Notes under the pieces: generated by a model | The model's database searches: none | Told to the model about the DNA's origin: nothing | Seen by the model: only the letters and a program-made list of their open reading frames with translations | Position numbers and translations under genes: made by a program | Assembly: GCA_017590115.1 (NCBI GenBank) | Contig: JAGGNK010003335.1 | Location: 5,890,001 to 5,954,000 of the forward strand | Length of the DNA stretch: 64,000 nucleotides | Source: Montifringilla adamsi | Lineage: Eukaryota > Chordata > Aves > Passeriformes > Passeridae | Direction of reading: 5' to 3' | Shown: in pieces, positions 13,065 through 27,104 of the stretch | Layout of the letters: every line of letters starts with the position of its first letter | How positions within the stretch are numbered: the first letter of the stretch is position 1

Positions 13065-16000
13065 CAAAAACACACCCTACAACACACAGAAAACCCCGGT
13101 AATGATGGAAGATGGCCAAGACAAGAAACATCTCAGGCTGCAGCTGTGTAACCCCACTGGCCTGGGATTACAAACAGGTTTGCATCCCCGTGGTAACAAG
13201 GGCTGTCCTAACCTTATCAATCAGGGAGAGCAGCTCCCTGGAGGCTCCTCTCCATCTCCTCTGTACATAGCTTAACCAGGAGCAGGGGGGAGAACCCCAG
13301 CCCTGACAACAAGAATAAACTAAAGATTAACCCTGCTGTGATCAGCACCTTGGGGACCTTTTCCTTAATTTTATAGGGAATCACATAACCTCACACCTAG
13401 AGACTTGATGTTCACGTGTAGAGGTTTGCACTGTGCTAAAGCCATAACGTACTAAGCAGGATGTGAAAGAACATTAAAGATACACTGAATCAGATATACC
13501 TTGTGATTTCACAAGATCCAAGACTACTTAAACCAAAAATAAACACAGCCAACATTGGAGCAACAGAAATTATCTCAACATCAGCTCTGGGTTCTGATCC
13601 ACCAACACAGCTGTCTAATCAAAGAGGGGTTTTCCCCAAAAAGCAGCCAGCAACAGCTTTGCACAGACTTTTGCCTCTAGCCCTTAGTTTAAAAAAAAGG
13701 AATTATGTACTCTCTTAAAGCCATCCACCAAACTGAGACTCATGAAGGAAAATAAATACTGGGGATTGGGAGCTCTGCTGAAGCAGGGACTAATACCTGT
13801 CAGCTTGGACAAGCTTTAAACACCTCATAAAGCACCCAGCAGCTTCAGATACAGATTTCTGCTTTAGAAAACAAAGTACTGGAGGCAAATAATATTTTAA
13901 AAAAAAGCCAAAACAACAACACATTTTCAGTTCACTAAACCAATGTATTTGGTAAATAGCCAGATAAGTTACACAAACAGGAAGACACACTGATGTGCTG
14001 ATTTGTAAGGTAGGAAAAAATCTACCACATAGTGATTATACAGCTGGTTAATTTTAGGAAGAAATTTCATTTTTTCATTAAGAAAAAAGAATGCAATTAT
14101 AACTTTGACATGAAACAATTTATCCCATACTTGGTATTTCTTTCTGTTTCTTGGTTTAATGCCTCAAAATTATTTATCTTTTTATTCACCTCTATGTTTA
14201 TTGTATAAGAACATTTTTTTTGTGCCTTCAAGCAACTTTACTCATTAGTTCTCTGGAGTTCATGTCCTATTTCATTATGTTTTAATCTCTACAGTTATTA
14301 ATTTGCATTTCATTTCCTATTGTAGCAAAAAAAAAAATTACTAACGGAAAAGTGATTGTAAATATTAATACAAGTCAGTTGATAGTCATCCAAGAAAGCA
14401 TTTTGCAGCAATAGCAATTACCTATGTTTGAGGAAGAAAGTAGCAATTCAAGCGGCTACAGAGACAAAGCACTTCAAGCTGAGGGCACGGCACCTTCTTA
14501 GAAGTGGAGACTGGGCCATCACAGAACAGCACTTACAATTAGCAACAACTTGCTGAAAAAAGAAGCTGCCCCGAGCAAAAACAAGACCTACTGGGTAATC
14601 AGCTGTCTAAAGCACATCAGAAGTTGGACTACATACTCTCCATCATCTGTTAAGCACAAGCAACTGCTTAACTTAAGCATATCACTGACCTACAAAAATT
14701 TGGAAAACAGTAAACCAAGTAAAAAACCAAAAAAATCCCGCACCAGAAAAACCAACAAACCAGGTAGGTGCAGCTTCCCCCTCCACATACCTTCTCTTTC
14801 ACCCCTGGCTCCTGACATTGCACCACAGCAACTTCAATTTTCATCTTGGGAGAGACACACTCAGCTCAGAAGAGGGGAAATCCTTTCGACTCTCAGATCT
14901 GGACCATTGCTCAGCAGGTTTTGAGCTTTGCTTTTGCTTCCCCAGGCCAGTTCCCACCATGCTGCTCTGCAGGGATAGTTCAACCACCAGCAGGAAAACA
15001 TCTTCCTCACCTCCAGAAGAGATGCCTTAGCACCTGTGGGTCATATTGTTCTGGCAGTGGATAATTATCCTCATTAGATAAATAAAAGGCAGGATTGTCA
15101 ATACACCTTAGTTTTAACAGGAGAAAGCACTTAGTGACTCCTAATGTGTGAGCTGAGCCCCAGCTCTGCCTGGCTCCATCATTAACCTCCTACAGGTGCT
15201 GCAGAGGAGTTAGAAGGGAAGAGGGCAGCAGGAGCTGCTCATTAAAAAGCTCCACAAAGGAGAAAATGAAAGCTCAGGGACAGCTGTTTGAACTTGCCTC
15301 TTGTAACTCTGCTTGTTGGCCTCGGACAAAGCCCCTGGTTGAGAAGGGGTTGACCCACAGAGAACCCCATAAACTGTGTTTCCTGCCTTGGTTACTGTTC
15401 CACATCCCCAGCACACAGTGGTATCAGCAGGGAAACAGCCACACGCAGTGGTGACAGTGGGATTTTGAGCAGAGCCTTACAAAGGCTCGATCCAGGCTTT
15501 CAGCTTCCCAGTGTTTGCAAGAGGATTGCCTCTGATTCCTTACACTTGTGACTTTGTAAAAGCTCCACAACTTGCAGCAAATTGCCCATCTAAAGCCATT
15601 TCTCCGAGCAGCTCCTGTCCATCTGTCACAGCAACCTGCCCTCCCAGACATGCTGCCTGCAGGCAAAGCATGACAGCTAGATGGACTTAATACTCATAAA
15701 AAAATGAATGAGGCTCTTGTTTTCGTTATTTTGCTCGCCAGTTCCTCAGCTCTTCTGTGTTTCTACAACTGTTTTGGTAGGCACCAGTACCCCACCACTC
15801 ACAGAGGCCAGGGGACCTCTGCAGATACCAACCAAAGGAGCTAGGATCAGGACAAAATGTCCCTACTAAAACTCTGAGGATCTTACAGGATTGATCCTTG
15901 CAATAAAGAATCAAGAGTTTAAACCTAGAAAAATAGAGCTTTTCTTCATGAGAAATTTGAAATAATTTACTTTGATCATTAACTTAGAAAAACCTTGGAG

Positions 16001-17765
16001 GTGATCTTTCAGACAAGCATAGTTCTCACAGAGTTCACTCTTGCAGGAGTAGGAAACCATTTCACAGGACTTTCAACATCAAACTTATTCTGTTAACTCC
16101 CCCTGCCCCTGTGACTGGAGGAAAAGGGAGGGTGAAAGTGGGGAGGGAAGAAGTCCTGATGTCCTGCAAAGCTATGGAAAAAAATCCAGAACTAGTGTGC
16201 TCTGCCAGTGGTGCAATTTCCTAAAGAATTGGAGAAAACAGGGTTGGCCCAACAGGGACAAGAGCAACCTCCCATCAGAAAAACCCATTATATCTTTAAA
16301 GGAATAAAGATTGACAGCCACATAGTGAGAACTGCTGCTAATGAATTCAAATAAGGAAGCACCCAGGAATTAACTGGAATTTTGCAGCTGCAAATTTCCT
16401 GCCGAGCAAAGTCAGTATCACATCTGCCAGCTTACCACAGATAAAACTCCCTCCCTGCAAAACAGGATCTGTACCCAGCACATCTTCCAGATGGTCTGGC
16501 TTCCCTCAGTGCTTTTCCAGTGCTACAGCCTGTCCCAGGGGTTGTCACCCAGCTTCACTTCTACCAGCCTTCTCATGGGACAGCCCATGTGTGGGAAGAG
16601 TCTCAGCAGCTTTAATGAGTTTTCACATCCTTTAAAACAGATTATCTTCTTCTTTCCAGAGGAACTGAACAAATTCTCCTCTTGCTGGACAAAGTGTAGA
16701 GCAGCCTCTCTACAGTCACTTGAGTTTTGCTGGGATATGGAGTGATGTAGCTGGAAGCAGGGAGGCTTTAGCTGACAGATAGTTTGGCAGAGCTGTCTCA
16801 GATTTTGCAGCAGCTACTCTGATTCACATGTGAGAAAAACACACAAGAAAAAATGAATCAAAAAGGTAGAGGTATCAAATGAGATGAAACAAGAACTAAC
16901 CAGAAGCACCCATCCAAGGTTTAGGCAGAAAACAGTCCCATCCCTGGTTTATGATCTCTGATCTCAGATGTGTTAATTCTTCTCCCCCTTCCCAAGCTCA
17001 TTCAAGAAAAGCTGGCACAAGGGATGATGCACTACTGTCATGCACAGACACAACACTGAGCAGGAAACCAAGGCCCCCTCTCTGACCACCTTCAATGTTA
17101 AGAGAATGCACAATATCCATCTTGGTCATCCATCTTTTTTCTTTCTTCCTGCCTTCCTCTCTTTTTTCCTCCCTATTCAAGCTAGTTCCATAGATCCTGA
17201 AAACCTTGGAAACAGCGCTGGTTGTTAAGCTGCTGACAACAGTCCCAATCCTTCTTACCCCCATCCTTTCTTTGTTTCCTGCTGGACTCAAACCCATCCC
17301 TGACTGGCTGTTGTCACTTGTCTTGTTGCTGACTGCAGGCTCTCCAAGACAATTTTCCTGACCTTGTACTAGGTCAGGAAACTTTAGTGAAGTCCTGGAT
17401 CATGACTAAGGCTTGAAATACTAAGGGACTCTCAACTAAAACAGATTTCTGCAGTCATAGCTTCCGTCATAAAAAGCACCTATTTTGTAATCACCATGAA
17501 ATTCTCCTTTTTCGGTCCTCGCTGCCATGATACTCTCAATACTGCAGAATTATACCTCAGAAGTGGTTTTCTCTACTCAGGGTTAAACTCTAAGTGGTGC
17601 AGAAAGTTGAATTCCCTTTGAACCATCTTCCCTCTAAGCTGGTGGAATGATGACCACGATCCTCAGCAGATGGCGTGGTCACTGAGGTTGGTAGGAAGCA
17701 GCTGCAGCCCCTCCCCATCAATAACAGTCAAGCACATGGCTCGACTTTGGCTCCCAAAACAATCA
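13065..17765. other. Intergenic, no gene recognised
   Basis: Mostly AT-rich unique sequence. An open frame at 14550-14924 (124 codons) is Lys/Ser/Pro-rich without a recognisable domain. Confidence 0.55.
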
Positions 17766-18660
17766 TTAGTAATGATCCATCAAAAAGTTTTTTGATGAGT
17801 GAATGATAAAAGTAAACAGGACATGGTAATAATCAGATTTATTTATAGCCAGGTAAAACACCGCTGTTGTCAATTTTACAAAGTGACTTTGAAGGAACTT
17901 TCTAAAGGGGATATTGAGAATGTTTTCCCCACCACACCTGCAAACAACCATAACCATTATTGATAGCATTTCTAGAATGGCAGGTTCAGAGAAACACAGA
18001 CTGTTATTTTGTGTCAAAATTGGTTTATGGTGCCATATTTTTCCCTTGTTTAAGGCAGCACCACTCATTCACAACATTAAACAATGTGATTTATGGACTT
18101 TAGCAGAGCTTACTACATTTAAATGTTTTAGGCATTTCATTTTTACAACGTACCTTGTTCCAATATAATCAATGTGCTTTTTTCTCGGGCTGTGATAGGA
18201 ATGCAGTTTGTGTTTTATAGCAAAATCAATATAAGAATTAATGGGTGACGAACAAAGTAAATTGTAAAAAGTGCAGCAAGGTTGTGAGATCTCTTTTGCT
18301 GTATTGATTCCATTAGCATGAGGTTGCCCAGTTGTACACAGTTTCATATTTGATAAGAAAGCAGCAGACCTCATATTCTGCGGAAGACAAAATGGGCGAA
18401 GTTCAGCCCTGGAATAACTATGCCAAAGTCATCGAGGTTAAAGCAAGAATGGAGGCGAGCCAAGGTGGCTGCTGAAACACAATGAACTTCAGAGGCAGCA
18501 GCCGTAAACATCAGATGGTCACAAACGGTGCCACTGACTTTTATTAAAGGCTGTGATACTTGAGAGATGACATTCTTGGCTGTTTTCTGCTGCTGGGTTA
18601 TATATCTTTTAATTAATTCCAAAAAATGATGAGAGGAGAATGCTACTCCCAAGGTTTCTT
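17766..18660. promoter_or_regulatory. Candidate ancient noncoding element (stop-poor, repeat-free)
   Basis: AT-rich but complex sequence, free of CR1 and simple repeats, with TGATAAGA (GATA-type) near 18351, TTTATGG twice, and several TAAT cores. Three minus-strand open frames abut here (18889-18371, 18374-18069, 18068-17766). Their translations show no domain or signal and the last two share one frame broken by a single TGA. I read the block as noncoding and possibly constrained. Confidence 0.2.
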
Positions 18661-19181
18661 TGCTAGTAGATGAAAAGCAACATTTTTTTTTTAAATGCAT
18701 GCAACCTAGATTTCTTGTTAAAGACAAGGAGGGAGGAGCTGTAGCAAGATACAAGCAGTGTAATGTGGAACAGATTTTTTTCTTTCCTTTGACGTCTTTT
18801 CTGAATTTTACTCTTTCTCTTGACAGGGGTACATGTACTAGGGACTGGAAAGGCCTCCCTTGAAATACCTCTGGAGTCTTTCTCCCCACTGGGGACTCAT
18901 AGCAAAGCTCACTCCATGCTCACAGGAGACAGAAAGCATCACAGCCCCTTGTATCTGGGTGTCCCAGGAGCAGAGCAGCAGCACCCTGGCACAGGTGACG
19001 GGCTCCCAGCCCCATCCCTGCTTTGGGTCCTGCTCTCCCTCTGCTCTCCATCGCCAGCAGTACAGGCACGCTCCTGCCAGGGCTTCCCCTCTGACAGATA
19101 CAGCCTGGCCCTGCAGCACCACACACTCAGCTTTGTGCAAAACTAACTCCGTGGGATCAAACATCTTTCCAAGTGTCCAGT
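18661..19181. other. Intergenic, GC-moderate stretch
   Basis: Overlapping open frames of 60-127 codons occur on both strands at 18.82-19.24 kb, matching raised GC and few stops rather than a gene. Confidence 0.5.
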
Positions 19182-19235
19182 TGTCCTGGTTTCAGCTGGA
19201 GGAAAATTACTTCAATCCCAGCCAAGACCAGGACA
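19182..19235. mobile_element. 54-bp LTR-like stub with TG...CA ends and 5-bp target-site duplication
   Basis: The stub starts TGTCCTGGTTTCAGCTGG and ends CCCAGCCAAGACCAGGACA, near-inverted repeats with 15 of the outer 18 positions pairing. The same CCAGT lies directly on both sides (19177-19181 and 19236-19240). TG...CA ends with a 5-bp duplication are typical of some ERV integrations. The ends resemble the termini of an avian ERV LTR ('ggtttcagctgg ... cccagccaaaacca', from memory). It would be an internally deleted LTR. Confidence 0.5.
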
Positions 19236-22200
19236 CCAGTTAATTCTGACTATTACTTCACATTCCAACTCATATTTCTGTTTCACAATCTGTATCAACA
19301 AATTGCAGCGATGCCCTTCCACCCTGAAAAGCATCTATAATCATTCTTATTCCAAATAACAGATTAGATGCATCTGTTCATGTTGCTGCATTACTTTTCA
19401 AAGCTGTGACCAAACAAAGCAATTACTGTTCAAATCAGACTCTGGATACCTTCCATAACCAACAGTAAAGCATTCTGGGGTGCTGTAGCATCTGTTTCTA
19501 TTCTCATCTTCTCTCTTTCCTTTGGGAACCTCCTTTTCATTTCCATAACCATCAACAGGTTTTAATAGTGCCCAGAAAACAGGTCCAAGAATGGCAGCTA
19601 TGGTAAACATTTTCTGCAAGGATATTATCCTCCAAATGTTCAAAATCATCCTTACATGGCAAATTTTGTTCCCTCTTTGTTGTGAAAGTCTGCAAGTTTA
19701 TTGCTCTTTGGGATGTACTTGGAGCAAAATAATTTAATTATATTATATTTCAAAACAAATTGTTGATACAAACTCAAAGTGTCAGTAATTAGATAATTTC
19801 ACAGTGCACATTCCATTGCCACTGTCAAACTTAGTGGCTGTTTATTTGAAGAGTCCTTCTAGCATTGCAACTACCCCAGTATCAAATATAATAATAGATG
19901 GCGTGATTGGGAAGGTTCACCCATTGCTCTCATATTTAAAGTAATGAGCTCTCCTACTCGAACATGGAGATTTAGATGGCAAGGAATAAAATGCTGACCT
20001 TAACGGAATTGGTAGTAAAATACTCATTGGCTTCCCAGAGCTTAAAAATAATCAGTTCCTTGCAAGTAAATATGATTGGTAACATAAATTAAATATTAAA
20101 TAAACAATTATTATGAACTCTATCCTGGCTTTGAGTGTCAAGAGGGCTAATGTAGGAAGACTCTGTTTATTCACTGATGGAACCTTCAACCCAATTAAAA
20201 GCATGTTCTACACACTCCAAATCTGCATAACAGCCCCTACTGAAAAGCTTAAACCAACACCCTCAGATCTCTGTGAGCCTTGACCATTCACACATACCTG
20301 GATTTGGGGATGAGATCCCTCAGCAGGGGATGGGAGCAGAAATCTTCAGCCACATGCAGCACCCCTTCCCCAGTCTGGCCCTGGCAGGGAGAGGGCAAAG
20401 CCTGGCCCTGCTGTGGGAAGGGTGCTGATATCCCAGCACAGCCTTCTGCTGAGGGATGCAGAGAGGGGGGAAGGGGGGTCCCATTCCCTCTTCTTGCTCC
20501 TCAGCTTCCACCTACTGACACTGAGATCTTGTGTCATTATGCCATGAACTTCCTTTGGGCCATTTCTGCAGCAAAGCACAGAAAAATCTGCAGTACTTTC
20601 TAATTTAACAAAAGTCACAGTTTTTAAATATTTAATTTTCTGGTTTACTTTTTTCAAGAGAGCAAGATATGCAGATAATAGGGTTTTTTAATCATTCTAT
20701 TAAAATACTGCAAATTAGCCATCTGTATTTTTGCCATACCTGATTTTGTTACCTTTTCAAGTGTTGATTTTAAATACACAGAGCACTGCTTAAACCACAC
20801 ACAACCAAGCACAGTGATTGCCAATCTCATGGCATAGGATCTTACAATTCTTATGTTATTCAACAAGACATGGACTAAACTTAGGCTCGCTTAGTGAGGC
20901 TGCTTTGAGGAAGCACCAGCTGAAGTATCTGTCAGTACGTGGTGACCCCAGCCCCAAGGAGCTGGAGCTTTCAAAGGAAAGCACAAAGCATTATTATGGG
21001 CTGGATAGTAAAGATAGTTTACTTTCAACAGCCTTAGCTTAGCAAAGTGTTGGGTAAATAGAATTGTCTGTTTTTAAAAAAGGCCCTGTTCTATTGCTGA
21101 AGCTGTGCACTACCTCTGGAAATTAGAGGGAGCCCCATAAAAAGCTTTAGCTTGAGTCCACTTACCCTAATGGAGTAGGAGCCAAGGTCTTTATCTGAAA
21201 TAGAGTGCTTCAAGAAATGTGTTACTGTTTATTAAGGGTGAAATGCCTTTAATGACCACAAAGAAACACAAGCAAGGAAAACACACTCCATTTTCAGGCA
21301 CAGTTCTTCAAAATGCATTGAGAGATGTTTATGCCCTGCATGCCAAGATTTGTCCTTTTTATTTTAACTTAGGCATTCATTTGAGCAACAGATTTGCTTG
21401 TATTTCTGGTCAGCAAAATAATCTAATGCCAGGTTCTGGTGGCAGGGGGGATAGAGGCTCAACTCCTTAACACAGGGACAACCACTCTACCAACAAAACA
21501 TGCTCAGAAATTCCCTTGCATTTTCAGTGCCTTTTGGTTTTGTTTTGGTTTGCTGCATTTGCTGCAGCCAGCCCCTCTTAGATGCCAGCTAAAAACCCAC
21601 ACATCAGCAAAAATGCATAATAACCAAATTCACCCTGGTTTTACCTGAGCCAAATTTTCCTTCACTGCTTATTGGTGCAGCATTTTCAGAGATTTAATAT
21701 TTCTTAGCCTTCAGCTTGTGATCAAATTCAGGTGGGGCTGGTCAAGAGATTCAAAAGGGCTTGGGCAGGAGGTGATGCAGGAAGGTAAAAAACACACTCT
21801 CATAACTCTCATATGCATTAAAAAATAGGCCTGCAAGGGAAAAGGAATCAAAATGTAAAATACACAAAGGAAGGTTACAATAACAGCTATCTGAATATGC
21901 AGGATGTCTCTGCAGCCTCTTTTTCCCTTAAAGTGAGTAAAGAAACTGCCAGATAATGGCCAAATAAATCAGTCAGTATTATCAGCCACAGCTGCTGCCC
22001 GTGCCTGTGAAGTGCAGCATAAGCTCTGCTCCAAGACTTAGGAAGCACTCCAAAATTCAGATTGTTCTTCACGAGGCATGCTGAGATCTGGATATCATAT
22101 TTCACTTTTTAATTAAAATATATTTTTCACTCTCTATCTACATAAGGAAAAACAACATAAAAGTAATTGAGACTTCACATTTCACATGTCAGATCATGAT

Positions 22201-22701
22201 AGCTTTTATTATTCACTGGCATGCCAAATAAGTACTTATAGCAAGATTCACCATCAAAAAGCAAGCAACCTCCTTTCCAAGGATGACGGAATCAGGCTTA
22301 GATAAAATAGGAACCAGCTCATGCTCAGAATGAATCCTTATGTCAGGCTGCTGCACCTTTGCAAAGTCCTTCATTTCTCTAAAACCTGCCATACTTCATT
22401 ACAATATATGGGGAAATGCAAGAGCTTCCCCAGGAATTTCACAAAAATTACCAAAGCAGACAGTATTCAGAAATGAATGCCTTTAGTACCAATGAGCAGG
22501 ACTGAGCCATGGACTGCAGGCTGTAATTCCAAGGTCTCATTTATCCCTCCAGGTATCAAGTATTTTGTTGCAGCCTTTTTGTGGAAAGCTTTTATTTCTG
22601 AGCCTTTTCTTCCACTAATACAGCGTTAAAAAGAGAAGCATAAAAAGGAAAGAAAATAATTTCCTGCACTTAGAAGGCACTGCAGGTCAGAAGGGATATG
22701 A
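19236..22701. other. Intergenic, no gene recognised
   Basis: AT-rich unique sequence with no repeat family I could place and no open frame resembling a protein. Confidence 0.55.
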
Positions 22702-23096
22702 AACCACAGAACAGGCTGGAAGACTGGGGGTGTTCAGCCTGGAGAAGAGAAGGGTCCAGGGAGACCTGAGAGTCTCTTCCAGTGCCTAAACATGCTACAA
22801 GAAAGATGGAGAGGGACTTTGCACAGGGTCTGGAGTGACAGGGCAAGGGACAATGACTTCACACTGACAGAGGGTAGGGTTAGATTGGGTATTAGAAAGA
22901 AATTCTTCAGTGTGAGGCCCTGGCACAGGTTATCCAGAGGAGCAGTGGATGCCCCATCCCTGCAGGGCAGGTTGGCTGGGGCTCTGAGCAGCCTGGTCTA
23001 GTGGAAGGTGTCCCTGTCCTTGGCAGAGAGGTGGAACTGGATGAGATGATCTTTAAGGTCCCTTCCAACCCAAACCACTCCGTGATGCTTCTGTGA
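22702..23096 (+). repeat. CR1 LINE 3' fragment, the longest in the window (~395 bp)
   Basis: In sense orientation it runs from 'ggctggaagactgggggtgt' through 'gcaccggt'-less middle blocks ('gccctggcacaggttatc', 'gatgccccatccctgcaggg') to 'tccaacccaaaccactccgt' and short terminal repeats. It includes the CR1 reverse-transcriptase C-terminal region, which is broken and non-functional here. Confidence 0.92.
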
Positions 23097-24721
23097 TGCC
23101 ATGTCACCAGTGATTCAGAGCTGAGAGGGTCTGACAGCACAGGGACTGCTCCTGCAGCACAGGAGGGGTGTGGTCCTCTAAGGGATGGATTTCACAGGGG
23201 TCTAGCCCAAAAAAAAAGCTTACTTTTTATACATACAAGCATGAACAACATTAAAAATGAACTTTGAACACGTGTTTATTCCTATGAGGATTTTTAACAT
23301 CCCCTCTGGTGCTGGGGATGGGAACTCCACTGCCCTAGGCTAGTGATTTATTTTAAACCAGGAAATGCAAAACTTACTATAATTTAAAATGCACCTGCCT
23401 CTGCCATGATGCCTTGTCAACTGAAGAAGTAATTTGGCAATTTATGCTATGCAAACTTAGAAAATATGGGACTGAATGGTGCAGAAATAATGATTAGTGT
23501 AGTAAGATTTTGAAGAAACCCGAGATCACTGTTGAGGAATGCTGAATCTGCCCATTACCTCAGCTTAATGGAGCGCTTTCAAGTCTAAACAATTAATTTT
23601 CTGGAGATTTTCCACAGCTTCCTGAAGATCAGAGCACAATCACAAACTCCCAACACCAACCCAATTTCCTCTCTGCAGCAGCTTTTCAATTAGTCTAGGT
23701 AGAGTAAGTGTAGAAAATACAGCACTTACATCAATCTATATACCTTTACAAAAATTTCCAGAAGCAAATAAGTGGTGTCAAGGTTGGATAAATCATAAAG
23801 GAGAGTTATTGTACTGGATCTAAGACATTAGAAACCTTTTCAATTACTGACATTTAATTTCCTTATTATTTTCATTTGTTAGTTCCACCTCATTTTGGAT
23901 ATATTCTTTTATTTCACCATTAAATCTGTTTAGTTCAGAGCCATGATCAGATCACATTTAAGGTCTGTGGGTAGCCAAGACATCAGACACAAAAGAAAGG
24001 TGATTAGAAACCCTACACTTAGCATGCTCTGTCTCATATCTTCTGAAAGGTTGTTACCATAAATGCAAAACCAATGTGGCCTGACACTGGTAAAAGTTGG
24101 AAGAGTAGGAGACATAAAATGGATGAGTTATTTTTTACATTAGGTAGCAAACTGAGTTCTTCTTTAACCACTTAATTACCTTTGCCTGTCAGGAAAAAGC
24201 ATTGCTATGAAAATTAGTATTATCTTTATTATGGATGTGTCCCTGAAGATGTTGATGCACTGACATATCTCCATGTACGAGGCCTGCAAGCATTGAAATA
24301 ATTCTACCCTGTGAGCAGATGCAGGTTTTGCACTATCACCAAGGATTTATTACATAGTTTAATGGTCGTTACTTAGCATCATCTGCTCTTTTTATATATT
24401 CTCTATCAGCATACCCATTTCATCTTTCAGCCTTATTATCCTATGTATATGAACAAAGAATATGTGATGGGTAGTGGGATATAAACCAGACCTAACTGGC
24501 CACAGGCAAGTCAAGCTCAGTTTCCCTGACTCAGGTAGAGCAGACTCAGCATAATGTGTATTGGGTACATGGCAATGTTAGCCCTGTGCCCAAGGGAAGG
24601 ACAACCTGACACTTAAAACAAAGCAAGATCTGCCTTGTTTCACCAATTTGTGGATACTTTCAGACACCTGCATGCTATTTGCTGCACCTCAGTTCTGCCC
24701 TCAGTGAACAAGGACATCCAA
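23097..24721. other. Intergenic between two CR1 copies
   Basis: AT-rich unique sequence; nothing recognised. Confidence 0.55.
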
Positions 24722-24955
24722 AGAGCCATAGAGTGGTTTGAGTTGGAAGGGACCTCAGGGACCAGCTTGTCCCAAGGGCAGGGCACCTTCCAGCCGACCA
24801 TCCAAGCCCCGTCCAGCCTGCCCTTGAACAATTCCAGGGATGGGGCAGCCACAGCCCCTCTGGGCAACCTGTGCCAGGGCCTCTCCACCCTCACAGGGAA
24901 GAGTTTCTTCCTCAGATCCAATTTAAGTCTACCCTCTTTCAGCTGTGCAGATCTC
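24722..24955 (-). repeat. CR1 LINE 3' fragment
   Basis: An antisense copy from 'catagagtggtttgagttgg' through 'attccagggatggggcagcc' and 'gggcaacctgtgccagggcc' to 'ctaccctctttcagctg'. The open frames across it (117 codons forward, 111 reverse) are repeat-derived. Confidence 0.92.
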
Positions 24956-27104
24956 TCCTTTCCTGGAGGCTCCATACTTCAGAGCTGACACTGCCAGACA
25001 GGACTATGGGGTGGAAAAAAATTGAAATTTCCTTATTGCTGCTGAGACTGCAGGTCCCCCTGTGAGAGCTGAGTATGGCATGCAGGACATCTGCCACAAA
25101 CAGGTTGTTTGCCCCAGCACCAAGACAAAGAAATGGTCAGGTGCCATCTGCTGCCATGTTACATAGAATAAATCATTCATATTTCAGAGGAGCAGAATAT
25201 GTATGGCAGTGTTAGCAGCTACCTGTACACACACAATATTTCCTCTTTCAGTACTAGTTTTTCCAGCACCCCCTCCATCTGAACACTCTGCAATTAGTTC
25301 TAAAATATGTGTTGCATTTTTCTATAAATTTCCAGCCCCTACTCCAGATGGACTGTAACTTTTCCTTTGCACAGATCACAAGTACAAAGAAGAATCAGAC
25401 AGACTTTTAAAAAAATATTGAGATTTAGGGCAGCAGAAATAAACACTCATTGTGAATTCTCTACTGTATCACCAGGAGAGATAAAATACAGACAAGAGCT
25501 GCTGGACAGAAATCCCTCCTCTCTCCCGAGTGCATGGGGGATCTTACTCTGCTTTTCAGGCTCAGGTTCTCCAAGTTCTGAACCAGGCCCTTCCTGCACT
25601 CCCTAAATGCATCTTAAATTCCACTTTAAATCCCACATGGAGCAGCAACAACTCCCCAGTGGTGTAACCTACAAGCCCTCACATTACCCTGCCTCTAAAG
25701 AATGCATGGCTGGGAACAAGACACCTTTTCCTTTTGCAATCCATTTGAATTCTTGAACTGGATGCTGCTGTGGAAAGGCAAATGCAACCCCATTTACCTA
25801 TGGTGGCATTCCCCTATTGCTTTTAGGATCCCTGTGGCCTCCAAGTTTGGTTCTTAGTTACACCAGGTGCTGGTGCTCCTGTGAGCTGGTTGTTTCCCTG
25901 GCTCTGCCAGGCATCCTCCTCTCCAAAACCTCCAGCTGAGGTCCAGCCTGTGACAGCAAGTTCTCACACTGTGACCTGGGTCACTTTTGAGCCTGTTGCA
26001 TTAGAACTGAAATAAAAAGGGAAAAAAACAGAGATAATCTGAAATAAAAGCATAAGTAAATGATGTGTGAAAACTAAATTGCCATATCACAGCTTAGTGC
26101 CCAGCCCAGATCTGGGTATTATGGCACTTAGGATACAACAAGCCATTGACTCATCAGCAGCATGACAGTTAACTGCTCTGCTGACAAGCATAAATCTATT
26201 CCAACACTATTTTGTATTATTAATTAGGAGAGGGGGGAGCAGTATTTGTAGCATATACTGGTGGCTCATCTACTGCCTAATGTGATAGGTTTTATTTGTC
26301 TTGAAAAATCATCTATTTAAATTGTGCATCAAGGTCATAACACATGGGTAGTTTCACTCACCGTGGCATTTTGATGGTGGCTGTGCTAGGTGGGAGCTCA
26401 TATGCCATATCATTATTTCCCACACATCAGCTGGAGAGGCAAATAAACTTTTGATTCATAATGGGAGCACAATGGAAGCAAGCTGAAAGCTTGCCTCCAA
26501 CAGCTTCAGTCAAAGGTATTAGGAGTTAAGGTACAAGCTTGCAGAAGGAGAACAAGATAAATCTATTCACACTCTGCAGAAATATTTATCACTATTCCCC
26601 AATATTGCTACCTGTGTGTGGATCTGATCAATATTCAGTATCACCTCCACTTTACCCAGAGGCTGTGCAATATGCTAAATTAGCTTTTTCTATTACCATA
26701 TCAAAGGTATGCCCGAAATTGAACATCACTGTAATTTAACTGAAATTACAGGCAGACCAGGTCTGTCTTGATCAGTTTGCAAACCCCTCTACATTAATCA
26801 TATTAAAGACACTGCAGATGAACAAATCAGCAATGCAGGCAGAAAACTGGCTGCCTTGAAGAAAGTCCTCAGATGCCCCTGACACTGGGGACACAGGAGG
26901 CCTGAATGTCACTGCCGGTGTCTGTGGGCCGTGCCAGCACCACGGTGACCATGCTGGTCCCATTCCCAGTCTCCCAGCAGCGTTCCACCACGTCATGGAT
27001 TGACTTCAGTATAGTGTTAGTGTTTTCATGAAAGGCATATTTTTAAAATGGTTATTGTGAGATGTGATTTGGAAACAGAATAAAGCAGGCTTTAATTTGG
27101 GAAT
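24956..27104. other. Intergenic, no gene recognised
   Basis: Unique sequence; nothing recognised apart from short simple tracts. Confidence 0.55.

Noticed and set aside
12838..13275. 145-codon Lys-rich frame and Phe-rich minus-strand frames
   Set aside because: They are translations of poly(A) and poly(T) tracts.
18371..18889. 172-codon minus-strand open frame
   Set aside because: As a gene: no domain or conserved-looking motif in the translation. Kept only as part of a possible noncoding element.
24635..24988. Open frames of 117 codons (+) and 111 codons (-)
   Set aside because: They lie in a CR1 LINE fragment and reflect its consensus, not an intact gene.
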